A program made the position numbers and the translations under genes. The notes under the pieces are model-generated. The model saw only the letters and a program-made list of their open reading frames with translations. It ran no database searches and had not been told where the DNA came from. DNA of 10,516 nucleotides from Saprospiraceae bacterium (lineage in GTDB: Bacteria > Bacteroidota > Bacteroidia > Chitinophagales > Saprospiraceae): NCBI GenBank assembly GCA_016715245.1, contig JADKAS010000012.1:1-10516 (forward strand), read 5' to 3'. Positions 1 to 8,032 of this stretch are shown piece after piece. Numbering within the stretch: the first letter of the stretch is position 1; every line of letters starts with the position of its first letter.

Positions 1-499
1 GAAGAATAGCAACACTGCTCTCAGGCGCCAGAATATCAAAGGTTGTCAAATGGTTATTTGTAAAAATAGGTGCATTGGCGTCAAAGATGATAGAGGCTGC
101 ATTAAAAATCTGCTCTTCGTGACGTGGTTCTCCTTTAAGCTGAACTGTAAATGAAACACTGCCCTGACCTTCCGGATCGGTATTATTCGGAGGAAGAAAT
201 CCTATATCCGGATCTTCAATATCTTCCAGGGTTACAGGATCCAAACTCCGGATAATCCAGTTTACAATTCCCGTATTTTGATCAATATGACCATAAATCC
301 TGGCGGTAACATCCATTCCGATTATCTTTTCGTCGACCACAAATTCCTTCAGGCCTTTTTCAGGTCTGATTACCTGATCACCGATCACAATATCACCCAG
401 ACTGAAAGAAGTCAGATCAAATTTTGTTTTGTCCAGTGTATCAGAAACATACACAACATGTGCCGGGGCAGTCGCTGATGCTTTGTTTTCAAAATGAAT
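1..499 (-). pseudogene. C-terminal 'conserved repeat' (DUF7619-like) domain of the same surface protein, runs off left edge
   Basis: Third frame of the surface protein, open from 499 to the window edge. It starts at IHFENKASATAPAHVVYV and continues through SDTLDKTKFDLTSFSLGD, IVNWIIRSLDP, GFLPPNNTDPEGQGSVSF and IFNAASIIFDANAPIFTN to APESSVAIL at the edge. This order is characteristic of the Bacteroidota beta domain often labelled 'conserved repeat domain' (I believe DUF7619), which usually sits near the C-terminus of long T9SS-exported proteins. The switch from the previous frame lies near an A/T run at about 495-510, where a stop directly precedes this frame. From related proteins one would expect a further fibronectin-like domain and a T9SS type A signal just past position 1; neither can be seen here. 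Confidence 0.7.
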
Positions 500-789
500 T
501 TAAGAAAAACTCCGCCGTGCGTTCTGTCAACAAGCGTAAATATAAATTTTATCATTTGTTCTTTAAATTTTTCTTTTACCGCTTCATCTTCTACTTCACA
601 CTCCTTGAATATTTTTCCCATAGATGATATATAGGCTACAATAATCCGCCCCTGAATATAATTACTCTTTTTATCAGACAAAGTTGTTTTTAAAATATTA
701 TTAAAAGAGTAATAGGACCTATTAATTACACAAACCAATTGATCTCCGTCAAGTTTAACAGTCTCCGCTGCATTTTGTAATGCTTGTAT
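412..789 (-). pseudogene. Out-of-frame continuation of the PPC/PKD protein (linker region)
   Basis: This frame is open from 789 to 412 on the minus strand. It takes over from the frame of the long surface protein at a one-base shift between about 795 and 765: the residues change from GCVNTSI to ALQNAAETVKLDGDQLVC. The upper part, about 787-500, reads as a charged, helix-prone stretch (FKECEVEDEAVKEKFKEQ) with LVDRTHGGVFL at its end. Below about 500 this frame is wrong, because the recognisable domain continues in a third frame. The only starts inside are non-ATG (TTG at 738), which supports reading it as an internal piece and not a separate gene. I do not recognise the helical region; related proteins often carry a variable insert at this place. 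Confidence 0.6.
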
Positions 790-3232
790 TCACGCATCCT
801 AACTTTTTATCGTTGAGAGGTGACTGAAACCATGGTTTTTCTGTCCAGGCATACATTTTTATATTTTGACCTGTTTTTACTTTTATTTTAAATGATCCGA
901 CTTCACCCGGAGGAATTACCGGAAGCAGTAAAGGATATACCCTGAAATTAAAAGGTCTCGATGACAAACTGTCTAAATCCACGTACATAGATTCATCGGG
1001 ATCCTGATCCTGAAAATTGACGTTGACAAACTTCAGATCAAATCCGGGTGTCCTTTCAAAAACCAACCATGCCGGTACCACACTTGCATCCACATTTCCG
1101 TTATTGCCATACTCAACAGTATACGTCGTCCATGTATTAAACAATATCCTGTTCCTTCCATTGATACGAATCCATGGATCCGGTGCAAGCCCTTTTTTGA
1201 TGGTAAATCCACCCGGTAAAATATATGGATTTTCACCAGTTTTAGATACAACCACATCATAAATACCTTCAACTTTTCCGCGAAGGTCAAAGGAAGCGGC
1301 TAAAGAACCTTTTTCTCCTGCTGCAACAGATAAAGACTGTACAACCGTAATGCCGTTTTGCGCGAGGCTCACCTTATAAAAAGTGTCCAACCCACCACCA
1401 AAGACAGCGAAGGTTACATCCCCTGTATTACCTCCAGAATTCGGATATATCCTGGAAAGGCCTTTTACGAATACCCTTGCGCATGAAGTGTCCTGACCAC
1501 TTCTGTTTTTGGCAATTAAACATACATCGTAATCGCCCGGTTCGGCATATTCGTGCATTGGGTTGACTGAAGCTACGTTTGGACTGCCATCGTCAAAGTT
1601 CCAAATATATTCATCCCCTCGTATGGTTTTATTTTCAAACACAATCCTGGTATTATTCTGAATATAATCGAAATCAGCTTTTGGAGGCAATAAAAACTTA
1701 AAGTTGGCTATATATGCCCCACTGCCTCTGGATCTATAGATTACCATATAGTATCTACCTTTTTCTACTAAAGCTACCAGTGAATCCTGTGTCTTTTCTT
1801 TAAAGTTAAAATTGGCATATTTTATAGATCCATTGAGATGTAAACTATCAACAAGGTAAATATTGGATTCCAAAGCACCGTCTGATTGTAACCGAATAAT
1901 TATTAATCCCTTATTTGTCACATTTAATGTATACCAATCCACCGGATCATAATCCTTTTTGGCCGGATTATAATAATTAATCAATCCACTTATGGTAGAA
2001 TTTTCAGCTAATAATCCGGAGTGCATAAAGTCATCATTTTGGTTCGATGTCTTCCAGGCCAATTTGGTAATGTGAAAAAAGACTGAATAGAATAGGATCC
2101 TGCTACCTCTGGACCGGTTGATATAGACATAATAGGTACCTTTCAACAAAGGAACTGTGATTGAGTCTCTTTTGCGATCCTGAAATCCAAAAGAAGCAAA
2201 ACCTAAAGAAGAACCCAAATTCATACTATCAGAAATAAATATATTGGCTTCCGGTCCACCATCAGACAAAAACAAAAGCTTAATGACTCCACCCTTATCT
2301 ACTGTAAGTTTATACCAATCAGAAGGATCATAATCTTTCACGTTTGGTGAATAATGCCCTATCAGACCGGTAACATTGCCGTTGATATGTAAAACACCTG
2401 CATTATCAAAAGAATTGTTTGGCTCTTCATCCTCAGGATAGTGTAATACTTGTAGAGAAGAAGTTATTGAATAAGAACCGCTACCCCTTGATTGGTTAAT
2501 AAATACATAATAGGTGCCTTTCAACAAAGGAACGATGATTGAGTCTCTTTTATGTGCTTGAAATCCAAAAGAAGCAAAACCTAAAGAAGAACCCAAATTC
2601 ATACTATCTGAAATAAATATATTTGATTCCGGTCCTCCATCAGACAGAAACAAAAGCTTAATGACTCCACCCTTATCCACTTTAAGTTTATACCAATCAG
2701 AAGGATCAACACCTTTCACGTTTGGTGAATAATGCCCAATCAAGCCAGTAACATTGCCATTGGCGTTTAAAACACCTGCCTTATCAAAAGTATTGTTTGG
2801 CTCGTTGTCCTCAGGATACTGTAATACTTGCAGTGAAGAGGTTATTGAATAAGAACCTCCGCCCCTTGAATGGTTAATAAATACATAATAGGTACCTTTC
2901 AACAAAGGAATGATGATTGAGTCTCTTTTATGTGCCTGAAATCCAAACGAAGCAAAACCAATTGTTGAACCTGTATTGGTGCTATCCGCAATATATATAT
3001 TCGACTCAGGGCCTCCATCTGATATAAAGAGTAGCTTTAGTACACCGCCAATCGGTAAATTTATTTTATACCAGTCAGACCCATCCGGCTCAGATATTGT
3101 TCCGTTTTGCATACCATTATACAATAATGTATTGGCTTGACCTGCATTGTTGTTTGGCTCTGTTTCGCTTTGACCTAACGTAAAATTCAACATACAAAGC
3201 CAGATTGCTGTAAATAACAAGGACTTTCTCAT
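755..3232 (-). CDS. Large secreted PPC-repeat / PKD / IPT-like surface protein, N-terminal 825 residues
   Basis: A long secreted protein, probably exported and attached to the cell surface or released; no enzyme domain is visible. I chose the ATG at 3232 (MRKSLLF) over an in-frame start at 3256 because it opens a clean signal peptide ending near TLGQ. Then follow four PPC-type beta-sandwich repeats (about residues 24-142, 144-269, 270-380, 395-515), each with EPNN, DWYKL, SDGGPESNI and KGTYYVFIN motifs. Next come a PKD domain (about 518-592; IWNFDDGSP, YAEPGDYDVCL), an IPT/TIG-like domain (about 593-680) and a DUF11/CARDB-like beta domain (about 683-805) ending at DKKLGCV. The stop at 755 is caused by a frameshift; the same protein continues in another frame to the left edge. 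Residues about 378-398 are out-of-frame text. The role is inferred to be adhesion or surface scaffolding; the family assignments are by motif only. Confidence 0.85.
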   Translation of the reverse strand: MRKSLLFTAIWLCMLNFTLGQSETEPNNNAGQANTLLYNGMQNGTISEPDGSDWYKINLPIGGVLKLLFISDGGPESNIYIADSTNTGSTIGFASFGFQAHKRDSIIIPLLKGTYYVFINHSRGGGSYSITSSLQVLQYPEDNEPNNTFDKAGVLNANGNVTGLIGHYSPNVKGVDPSDWYKLKVDKGGVIKLLFLSDGGPESNIFISDSMNLGSSLGFASFGFQAHKRDSIIVPLLKGTYYVFINQSRGSGSYSITSSLQVLHYPEDEEPNNSFDNAGVLHINGNVTGLIGHYSPNVKDYDPSDWYKLTVDKGGVIKLLFLSDGGPEANIFISDSMNLGSSLGFASFGFQDRKRDSITVPLLKGTYYVYINRSRGSRILFYSVFFHITKLAWKTSNQNDDFMHSGLLAENSTISGLINYYNPAKKDYDPVDWYTLNVTNKGLIIIRLQSDGALESNIYLVDSLHLNGSIKYANFNFKEKTQDSLVALVEKGRYYMVIYRSRGSGAYIANFKFLLPPKADFDYIQNNTRIVFENKTIRGDEYIWNFDDGSPNVASVNPMHEYAEPGDYDVCLIAKNRSGQDTSCARVFVKGLSRIYPNSGGNTGDVTFAVFGGGLDTFYKVSLAQNGITVVQSLSVAAGEKGSLAASFDLRGKVEGIYDVVVSKTGENPYILPGGFTIKKGLAPDPWIRINGRNRILFNTWTTYTVEYGNNGNVDASVVPAWLVFERTPGFDLKFVNVNFQDQDPDESMYVDLDSLSSRPFNFRVYPLLLPVIPPGEVGSFKIKVKTGQNIKMYAWTEKPWFQSPLNDKKLGCVNTSITKCSGDC
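1690..3160 (-). repeat. Four tandem PPC-domain repeats, two almost identical with a 378-bp period
   Basis: Four coding repeats start at EPNN-like motifs near 3160, 2803, 2425 and about 2040. Copies 2 and 3 are exactly 378 bp apart; the same words recur at 2810 and 2432 and at 2580 and 2202. Their proteins share long identical runs, such as VTGLIGHYSPNV and ISDSMNLGSSLGFASFGF. Copy 1 is shorter (357 bp) because it lacks the VTGLIGHYSPNVK insert; copy 4 is clearly diverged. This is the pattern of a recent internal duplication of the second or third unit. Confidence 0.85.
2038..2101 (-). other. Self-compensating triple frameshift inside the PPC protein
   Basis: The open frame reads as unrelated text here (RILFYSVFFHITKLAWKTS), where the other repeats have GSYSITSSLQVL then an EPNN motif. 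Moving one frame at 2101 restores GSYSIQSFF, moving again near the A run at 2075-2080 restores HYQIGLEDIEP, and returning to the original frame near the T run at 2037-2040 restores NDDFMHSG. The three single-base insertions add up to three, so the frame stays open and the damage is hidden. Confidence 0.75.
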
Positions 3233-3998
3233 TGTTTTTTGTTTGAAATTTGTCAAATATTAGATAAAAACACACTAACGAATGATTCAATATCCATAAA
3301 AAATATCCTGCACCCCTTCAGAAAAAGATTTGTAAAAAACTTCTTCCTAAGCATGCAGAAAAACAAACTAAAAGTGAATTTACAGCAATGTGAGATTAAA
3401 TAAACCGCTTTTTCCGTTCTGAATATATAACCTTTACATCAGTATGCCGGAATATCGATGAGTAAAGATTTATGCCGTAAATTTCCATTTATTCTGCAAT
3501 TTTTAATGGGGCATTCATCAAGACACAAATATACTCAGCATTCAATAAAAAATATCTGACGATGGTCACTATGAACAATGAGTTTCATTATTTTCGATTG
3601 TATCGGAATATTAATTCTGTAAATAGCTCTGATACCATCCATGTAAAACAATTTATCCAACACGATAAAACTGAAGATAAATTTTTAAAAAATCCATTGC
3701 CCTTTTAATAATCAGAATGGTGTCACATAATATATTTTGAAAATATTGTTATTTAATGACCCTCAGATAAATTAAACTAATTAAAATTTGGTACAATTAA
3801 ATATATGGTGGTTGTATGTACTGTGTTTGTTTGTTTCCCTTCCAGTTGAATATCTCTATTATTTTAGTATTGATTTCTATTAAATGTATACTCTAATTTC
3901 TTTGATTTTCAAATTATAACCCGTCCAAATTTACACAAGTCTTCACATCCAATCAACTGCCTGAAAAGTCAAAAAAAATACGTATTTGCAGATTATGT

Positions 3999-4037
3999 AT
4001 CTGATATCCCTTTACTCATTAAACAAAAATATCAGAT
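3999..4037. repeat. Inverted repeat, 9-bp arms, 21-base loop
   Basis: ATCTGATAT at 3999-4007 is matched exactly by ATATCAGAT at 4029-4037. A 12-bp palindrome, AAATACGTATTT, lies just before it at 3976-3987. It could be an operator or chance in AT-rich DNA. No T run follows, so it is not a terminator. Confidence 0.3.
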
Positions 4038-4138
4038 TTATCTATCTTTTCCTACTGATTTCTTTCGCATATGTCTGTGTATATGGCAAAGCTTATACTG
4101 ACACTGCAAGCTAGGCACAAGTTACTTGAACGGGATCT

Positions 4139-4169
4139 TTTTTTATGCATTAACTTCGAGCATAAAAAA
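4139..4169. terminator. Possible bidirectional terminator-like hairpin downstream of dedA
   Basis: TTTTTTATGC at 4139-4148 pairs perfectly with GCATAAAAAA at 4160-4169 around an 11-base loop. It lies about 65 bp past the stop of the dedA-family gene on the minus strand. Read on either strand, the stem ends in a T run, as in a bidirectional terminator, but it has only two G-C pairs, so it would be weak. Confidence 0.3.
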
Positions 4170-4232
4170 TAGAAATAAAATAATCATAACAATTCTTACA
4201 ACTATTCTATTACTGCAGGTTAATGAATATTT

Positions 4233-4866
4233 TTAAGCTTTTTCTGTACCCTTCTTATGTTTTACCCATTCAAATACAATAGGTAAAAGTAGAGATAAAA
4301 ATGATACCAAATATACAATTTAAAAATTTTCTTTATAATAGGCATATTACCATATGATGTTAAACCTAATGAATTGACCGTATTCCATATTTCCAATACC
4401 TGCTACAAAAGGAGCAAATGTTCTCACTATTGGCACAAATCTGGCAATGATGATTGTCCTTGGCCCATGTTTTGAATAAAATGCCTGTGTTTGCTCTAAA
4501 TGTTGTTCATTAACGAGTTTATACCCTTGAATTCCCAACGCAATATCTTAAGGCCAATATTATTGCCAATCCAATAATTTACAGTATCACCAAGGATCGC
4601 TGCAATCAATAAACTTCAACAATTAACACCAAACTTAATTCAGCTGATTCTCCTGCTTCATTGACTACACCTGCACAAAATGCCTGCTAAAAACAAAAGC
4701 GAATCACCAGGTAAAAATGGCATAACTACCAACCCGGTTTCAACAAAGATGATGATAAACAGTATGACGTAAACCATCGTCCCGTAATTTTGATTAACAC
4801 AAACAAATGTTCATCAATGTGCATGATAAAATCCATAAGTGTTTTGATAATGTCAATAACATACAT
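4233..4866 (-). pseudogene. DedA / SNARE-associated (VTT-domain) membrane protein, frame broken
   Basis: The DedA family are inner-membrane proteins linked to lipid carrier flipping and envelope homeostasis. The start ATG at 4866 gives MYVIDIIKTLMDFIMHI. The protein continues through EHLFVLIKNYGTMVYVIL, then a membrane segment, then ETGLVVMPFLPGDSLLF, AAILGDTVNYWIGNNIG, HLEQTQAFYSKHG, the family core TIIIARFVPIVRTFAPFV, and ends VYLVSFLSLLLPIVFEW then KKGTEKA with a stop at 4233. These pieces lie in different frames; breaks are near 4790, 4680, 4610, 4545, 4347 and 4315. The longest intact piece is 4347-4538. At 4347 the sequence jumps from RFNIIW to GNMPIIKK, leaving out about 15 residues of the usual membrane segment (IWV...GY.F). 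The family call is secure by motifs. It follows the barrel gene by 24 bp, probably in one operon. Confidence 0.8.
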
Positions 4867-4890
4867 ATTTATTAATTTTGAATCAATTTA

Positions 4891-5885
4891 TTAAATAATT
4901 AAAACCAAACTGTCATGTTTGAAATTATCCACAACATGTGTTGAGATGGAGTTCCTCATCAGAAATAAATATTTCTTTTTTTAGAATTAAAATACCTGCC
5001 TTCAAATCTCAAAATTGCCTTTTCCCTGACTTTATAGTTGACACATATACCCTCCACTATAAAAGAGGAAGTACCCTTTTCCACATTTGGTGATAGAGAA
5101 ACAATCTGAATATTATTGGGATCACTAAAATATTCGATACGGCCGGAAATCGACCAATCAAGACTTAGTTTATATCTGCATATAAAGTTTGCCTGCCACC
5201 AATAGTTATCCATGATGGTTGAGGTAAAAGTCTGTTTTTGATTTCTCACGTAAGCACAAGATGTAATCGAAAATTTGCCCGTCAGGATTGTATATCAATA
5301 TACATCTGTGAAATATCTCATCCTGTTTTGCGGTGATACTTGAGAGCGCCTCATCTCCTATGTACACGTTCCAATTGATTAAGTTCAAATTGGTAGGTCG
5401 ATACTCAACTTGGGTACCGATTGCTTTTCCTTTATTTACATCCTGAATTTGTTGCCATCCATTGATAAGATAGGCGTATAAGTTGATCTTTTTTGTTGAT
5501 AGGAATGGAAAATTTTATACCTGATAAGTAATAGGGTACGTATTCAGGTGCCAGACTCCTTTGTGTACATCAAGTGGTCTTTACTAATGGCACTTTCATT
5601 AGTGTAAGGAGATCCTATCACACCTGCATCTATCCAGATTTCCTTTTTTTAAACAATCTGAAACCTGCAGAAGCTCTACAATATTTTGGAGAGTATTTGG
5701 TTCTGCCTGATAATTGGCATTCATATACGTACCGACACCAGGTGCAAATCTGGCCCTGAAATCGGGATCTGAGTATCTAATATCTATAAATGCAAGATTG
5801 ATATAGAATTAGTAACTTGAGCATTCAAAATGAAAAAGTTACAAATCAACAACCATAAAATTAGTACTTTGAAAATTGAAGCCAA
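4891..5885 (-). pseudogene. Outer-membrane beta-barrel protein of the porin-2 (OmpL-like, bbp2) type, frame broken
   Basis: Reading through frames from the top gives a signal peptide (IFKVLILWLLICNFFILNAQ), then LAFIDIRYSDPDFRARFAPG, TYMNANYQAEPNTLQNIVE, ASAGFRLFKK, IWIDAGVIGSPYTNESAISK, SLAPEYVPYYLSGIKFSIP, INLYAYLINGWQQIQDVNK, NLINWNVYIGDE, DNYWWQANFICRYKLSLDW, GRIEYFSDPNNIQIV and AILRFEGRYFNS. This order (IDAG, LxAPEYxPYY, NGWQ, WW, RxEYFSD) is that of Bacteroidota porin-2-like barrels of about 350-400 residues, probably passive pores or uptake channels. Breaks are near 5660, 5640, 5565, 5490, 5275 and 4970. About 40 residues usual after the signal peptide (the first strands) are absent. 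No ATG is seen at the start; TTG at 5885 is the best candidate. The exact stop is uncertain (4891 to 4940). The family call is by pattern. Confidence 0.72.
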
Positions 5886-5919
5886 GCTGATGAATTTTTA
5901 ACTAAATTTAAAAAGTTTA

Positions 5920-5927
5920 CAAAGGTA
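5920..5927 (-). promoter_or_regulatory. Bacteroidota -7 element for the porin-like gene
   Basis: On the minus strand, 5927-5920 reads TACCTTTG, a full match to TAnnTTTG. It lies about 35 bp before the proposed TTG start at 5885, a normal distance. No TTG at the expected -33 spacing is seen. Confidence 0.4.
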
Positions 5928-6280
5928 AAAAAAAATTCAAAGTAGACTCCTGAAAACAATATGACTTGCCGTTTAATAGGGAAAACCTCCGTGATTTCTG
6001 AATTAAATTTAAATTTTACAAATAAATATGGCAAACATTTTAATATATTTTTTTCTAAACGGAAACTCCTTCATCTCAAAAAAATTTGATTTACCAGATT
6101 ATAAAAGTATTATCAAAAAACCTATCCTTTACGTTTTAATCTCGTGGTTTACCAAAAAAATAAAAACCAATAATACATCAAAAAGTCAGCTTAAATAACG
6201 ACTACCACATATTATTAGTAATATTATTTACTGTAATACTCTCCAAAATTAAGACCAATATATAATTCATAAAAAGTTCT

Positions 6281-6288
6281 TACATTTG
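6281..6288 (+). promoter_or_regulatory. Bacteroidota -7 element for the sortilin-like gene
   Basis: TACATTTG matches TAnnTTTG and lies 18 bp before the ATG at 6307, giving a short A-rich leader (ACCACAAAAATAAATAAA). It overlaps the alternative in-frame TTG at 6286, which argues against that start. A -33 TTG is not seen. Confidence 0.45.
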
Positions 6289-6306
6289 ACCACAAAAATA
6301 AATAAA

Positions 6307-7020
6307 ATGTATTTCCGTTGTGTTCTCCTATTTATTGTTTACTTGATTACATCAGCATTTTCATATGCCCAAAAAAATCAGGTGAAATTTCCTGACCCCG
6401 CTTTGACAGAATCTGTCGAATGGAGATGTATCGGTCCTTTTCGCGGAGGCCGTTCCTGTGCCGTGGCAGGTGTGCCGGGACGCAATAATATTTTCTATTT
6501 TGGCGCAACCGGAGGTGGAGTCTGGAAAACCATCAACGGTGGCAGGTCCTGGAACAATATTTCTGACGGATTTTTTGGAGGTTCTATAGGCAGTATCACC
6601 GTTTGCCCCCAAGATCCGAATGTTATTTATGTCGGAGGGGAAAAAAACGGTTCGGGAAATGTATCTTCCGGCATGGGTGTTTGGAAAAGTGAAGATGCCG
6701 GCATGACCTGGACGTCAAAAGGTTTGGAAAAATCACGGCATATAGGCAGAATCAGGGTGCATCCGACCAATCCGGATATCGTGTACACAGCTGTCATGGG
6801 AGACCTTTTTAAGGACAGTCAGGATCGGGGCATATATAAAAGTATTGATGGAGGAAATCCCTGGAAAAAACTCCTGTATGTCAATCCTTCTTCCGGAGCA
6901 GTTGATCTGTGCATTGACCCTACTAATCCGCGTATTATCTACGCCACCACCTGGAATGTAAGGCGGACTCCTTACAGTTTATCCAGCGGTGGTGATGGTT
7001 CTTCTTATGGAAAAGCATGA
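6307..7020 (+). CDS. Intact N-terminal piece of the sortilin-like protein
   Basis: This frame holds the signal peptide (MYFRCVLLFIVYLITSAF), the propeller entry motif WRCIGPFRGGRSCAVAGVPG and three Asp-boxes at about 6526, 6686 and 6838. It stays in the correct frame to SSGGDGSS near 7005. The last few codons, ending at the stop at 7020, are already out of frame: LWKSM and then DSGETWKN continue in the two other frames. Confidence 0.8.
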   Translation: MYFRCVLLFIVYLITSAFSYAQKNQVKFPDPALTESVEWRCIGPFRGGRSCAVAGVPGRNNIFYFGATGGGVWKTINGGRSWNNISDGFFGGSIGSITVCPQDPNVIYVGGEKNGSGNVSSGMGVWKSEDAGMTWTSKGLEKSRHIGRIRVHPTNPDIVYTAVMGDLFKDSQDRGIYKSIDGGNPWKKLLYVNPSSGAVDLCIDPTNPRIIYATTWNVRRTPYSLSSGGDGSSYGKA

Positions 7021-7651
7021 TAGTGGTGAAACATGGAAAAACATTTCTGAAGCCTCCGGACTTCCGGACGGAATTTGGGGTATTTCAGGCATAGCCGTTG
7101 CCTACAACGATAATCAGATATTGTATGCGTTGATAGAAAATGAAAAAGGTGGTTTGTTCAGGTCAAATGATGGCGGCAAAACCTGGAAAAAACAAAATGA
7201 TCATCGTTCTCTCAGGCAGAGAGCCTGGTATTACACCAGAATTTATACGGATACAAAAGATGATAATATCGTGTACGTTCTTAACGTAGATTACCATAAA
7301 TCTGTTGATGCAGGTGTTACCTTCAAAGATTTTGAAACTCCACATGGCGATCACCATGATTTATGGATCAATCCTGATCATCCGACAACTATGATTATCG
7401 GTGATGATGGCGGCGCTCAGGTAACAACGGATGGAGGAGAGACCTGGTCCACCTACCACAACCAGCCTACAGCCCAATTTTACAGAATAACGATCGACAA
7501 CCATTTTCCCTTTAGAATTTATGCCGCCCAACAAGATAATTCCACCATTAGAATTTCTCATCGTTCATTTGGCAATGCCATAACTGAAGAAGACTGGGAA
7601 GAAACAGCCGGAGGAGAATCTGCTCATATTGCGGTTGACCCTTTGACCTGA
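7017..7651 (+). CDS. Second in-frame piece of the sortilin-like protein
   Basis: Correct-frame sequence from DSGETWKNISEASGLPDG to AHIAVDPLT. It carries Asp-boxes at about 7160 (RSNDGGKTW), 7298 (KSVDAGVTF) and 7421 (TTDGGETW), and the family block HGDHHDLWINP...GDDGG...NQPTAQFYRI...QQDNST. It is an internal piece: the possible starts just upstream (6989) lie in the shadow of the previous frame. The next residues, PEIVYGGSYGGFL, follow directly in another frame after the lost base near 7648. Confidence 0.75.
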
Positions 7652-8032
7652 AATTGTGTATGGCGGAAGTTACGGTGGATTTTTGTCCAGGAAAATCACA
7701 AAAATAATTCTGTCCGTGGAATTAATGTTTGGCCAGACAATCCGATTGGACACGGAGCCGAGGGAATGAAGTATCGTTTTTCAGTGGAACTTCCCCATCT
7801 TTTTTTCAAAACACAATCCCAAAAATCTGTATGTTTGCTCCAACCATCTTCATGTCACCGAAGATGAAGGACATACCTGGAAACTTATCAGTCCGGATTT
7901 AACAAGGAATGAAAAAGAAAAATTAGGCCCATCCGGCGGTCCTATCACTAAAGACAATACAGGTGTTGAATATTATGTGACTATTTTGCCGCTGACGAAT
8001 CTCCTTTGAAAAAGGTTTGATATGGGTGGGAA

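Larger units (their letters stand above)
3233..4232. other. AT-rich intergenic kilobase without a convincing gene
   Basis: The region lies between the start of the surface protein and the end of the dedA-family gene. No reading frame on either strand shows a family I recognise. The longest open stretch with an ATG that I noticed is 3562-3708 plus (48 codons), of uninformative composition. Two inverted repeats lie at 3999-4037 and 4139-4169. A short run of codons from about 4020 plus resembles a signal peptide (FIYLFLLISFAYVCVYG) but has no start codon and soon hits stops. The region upstream of 3232 must carry the promoter of the surface protein; only a partial match to TAnnTTTG (AATATTTG, minus strand, 3254-3261) is seen. 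Confidence 0.6.
5886..6306. other. Divergent control region between the porin-like and sortilin-like genes
   Basis: About 420 bp of very AT-rich DNA between two diverging genes. It carries a -7 element for each direction, at 5920-5927 minus and 6281-6288 plus. No gene, RNA or strong hairpin was seen in the middle. Confidence 0.6.

Noticed and set aside
278..627. Plus-strand open frames at 278-478 and 424-627
   Set aside because: They lie opposite the DUF7619-like domain and its linker on the minus strand, which have clear family motifs; the plus-strand proteins resemble nothing.
3562..3708. Small plus-strand frame of 48 codons starting MVTMNNEFHYF
   Set aside because: No ribosome site or promoter decides its start, its composition is uninformative, and such lengths arise by chance in AT-rich DNA. 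An adjacent frame (MGHSSRHKYT) hinted at a transposase start but stops after 18 residues.
6286..6306. Upstream TTG start for the sortilin-like protein
   Set aside because: It overlaps the -7 element TACATTTG and would add residues before an already good signal peptide that starts at the ATG at 6307.
6989..7020. Programmed frameshift between the first two sortilin-like pieces
   Set aside because: Two successive shifts in opposite directions are needed here and more than a dozen others follow; there is no slippery heptamer with a downstream structure. Random indels explain it.
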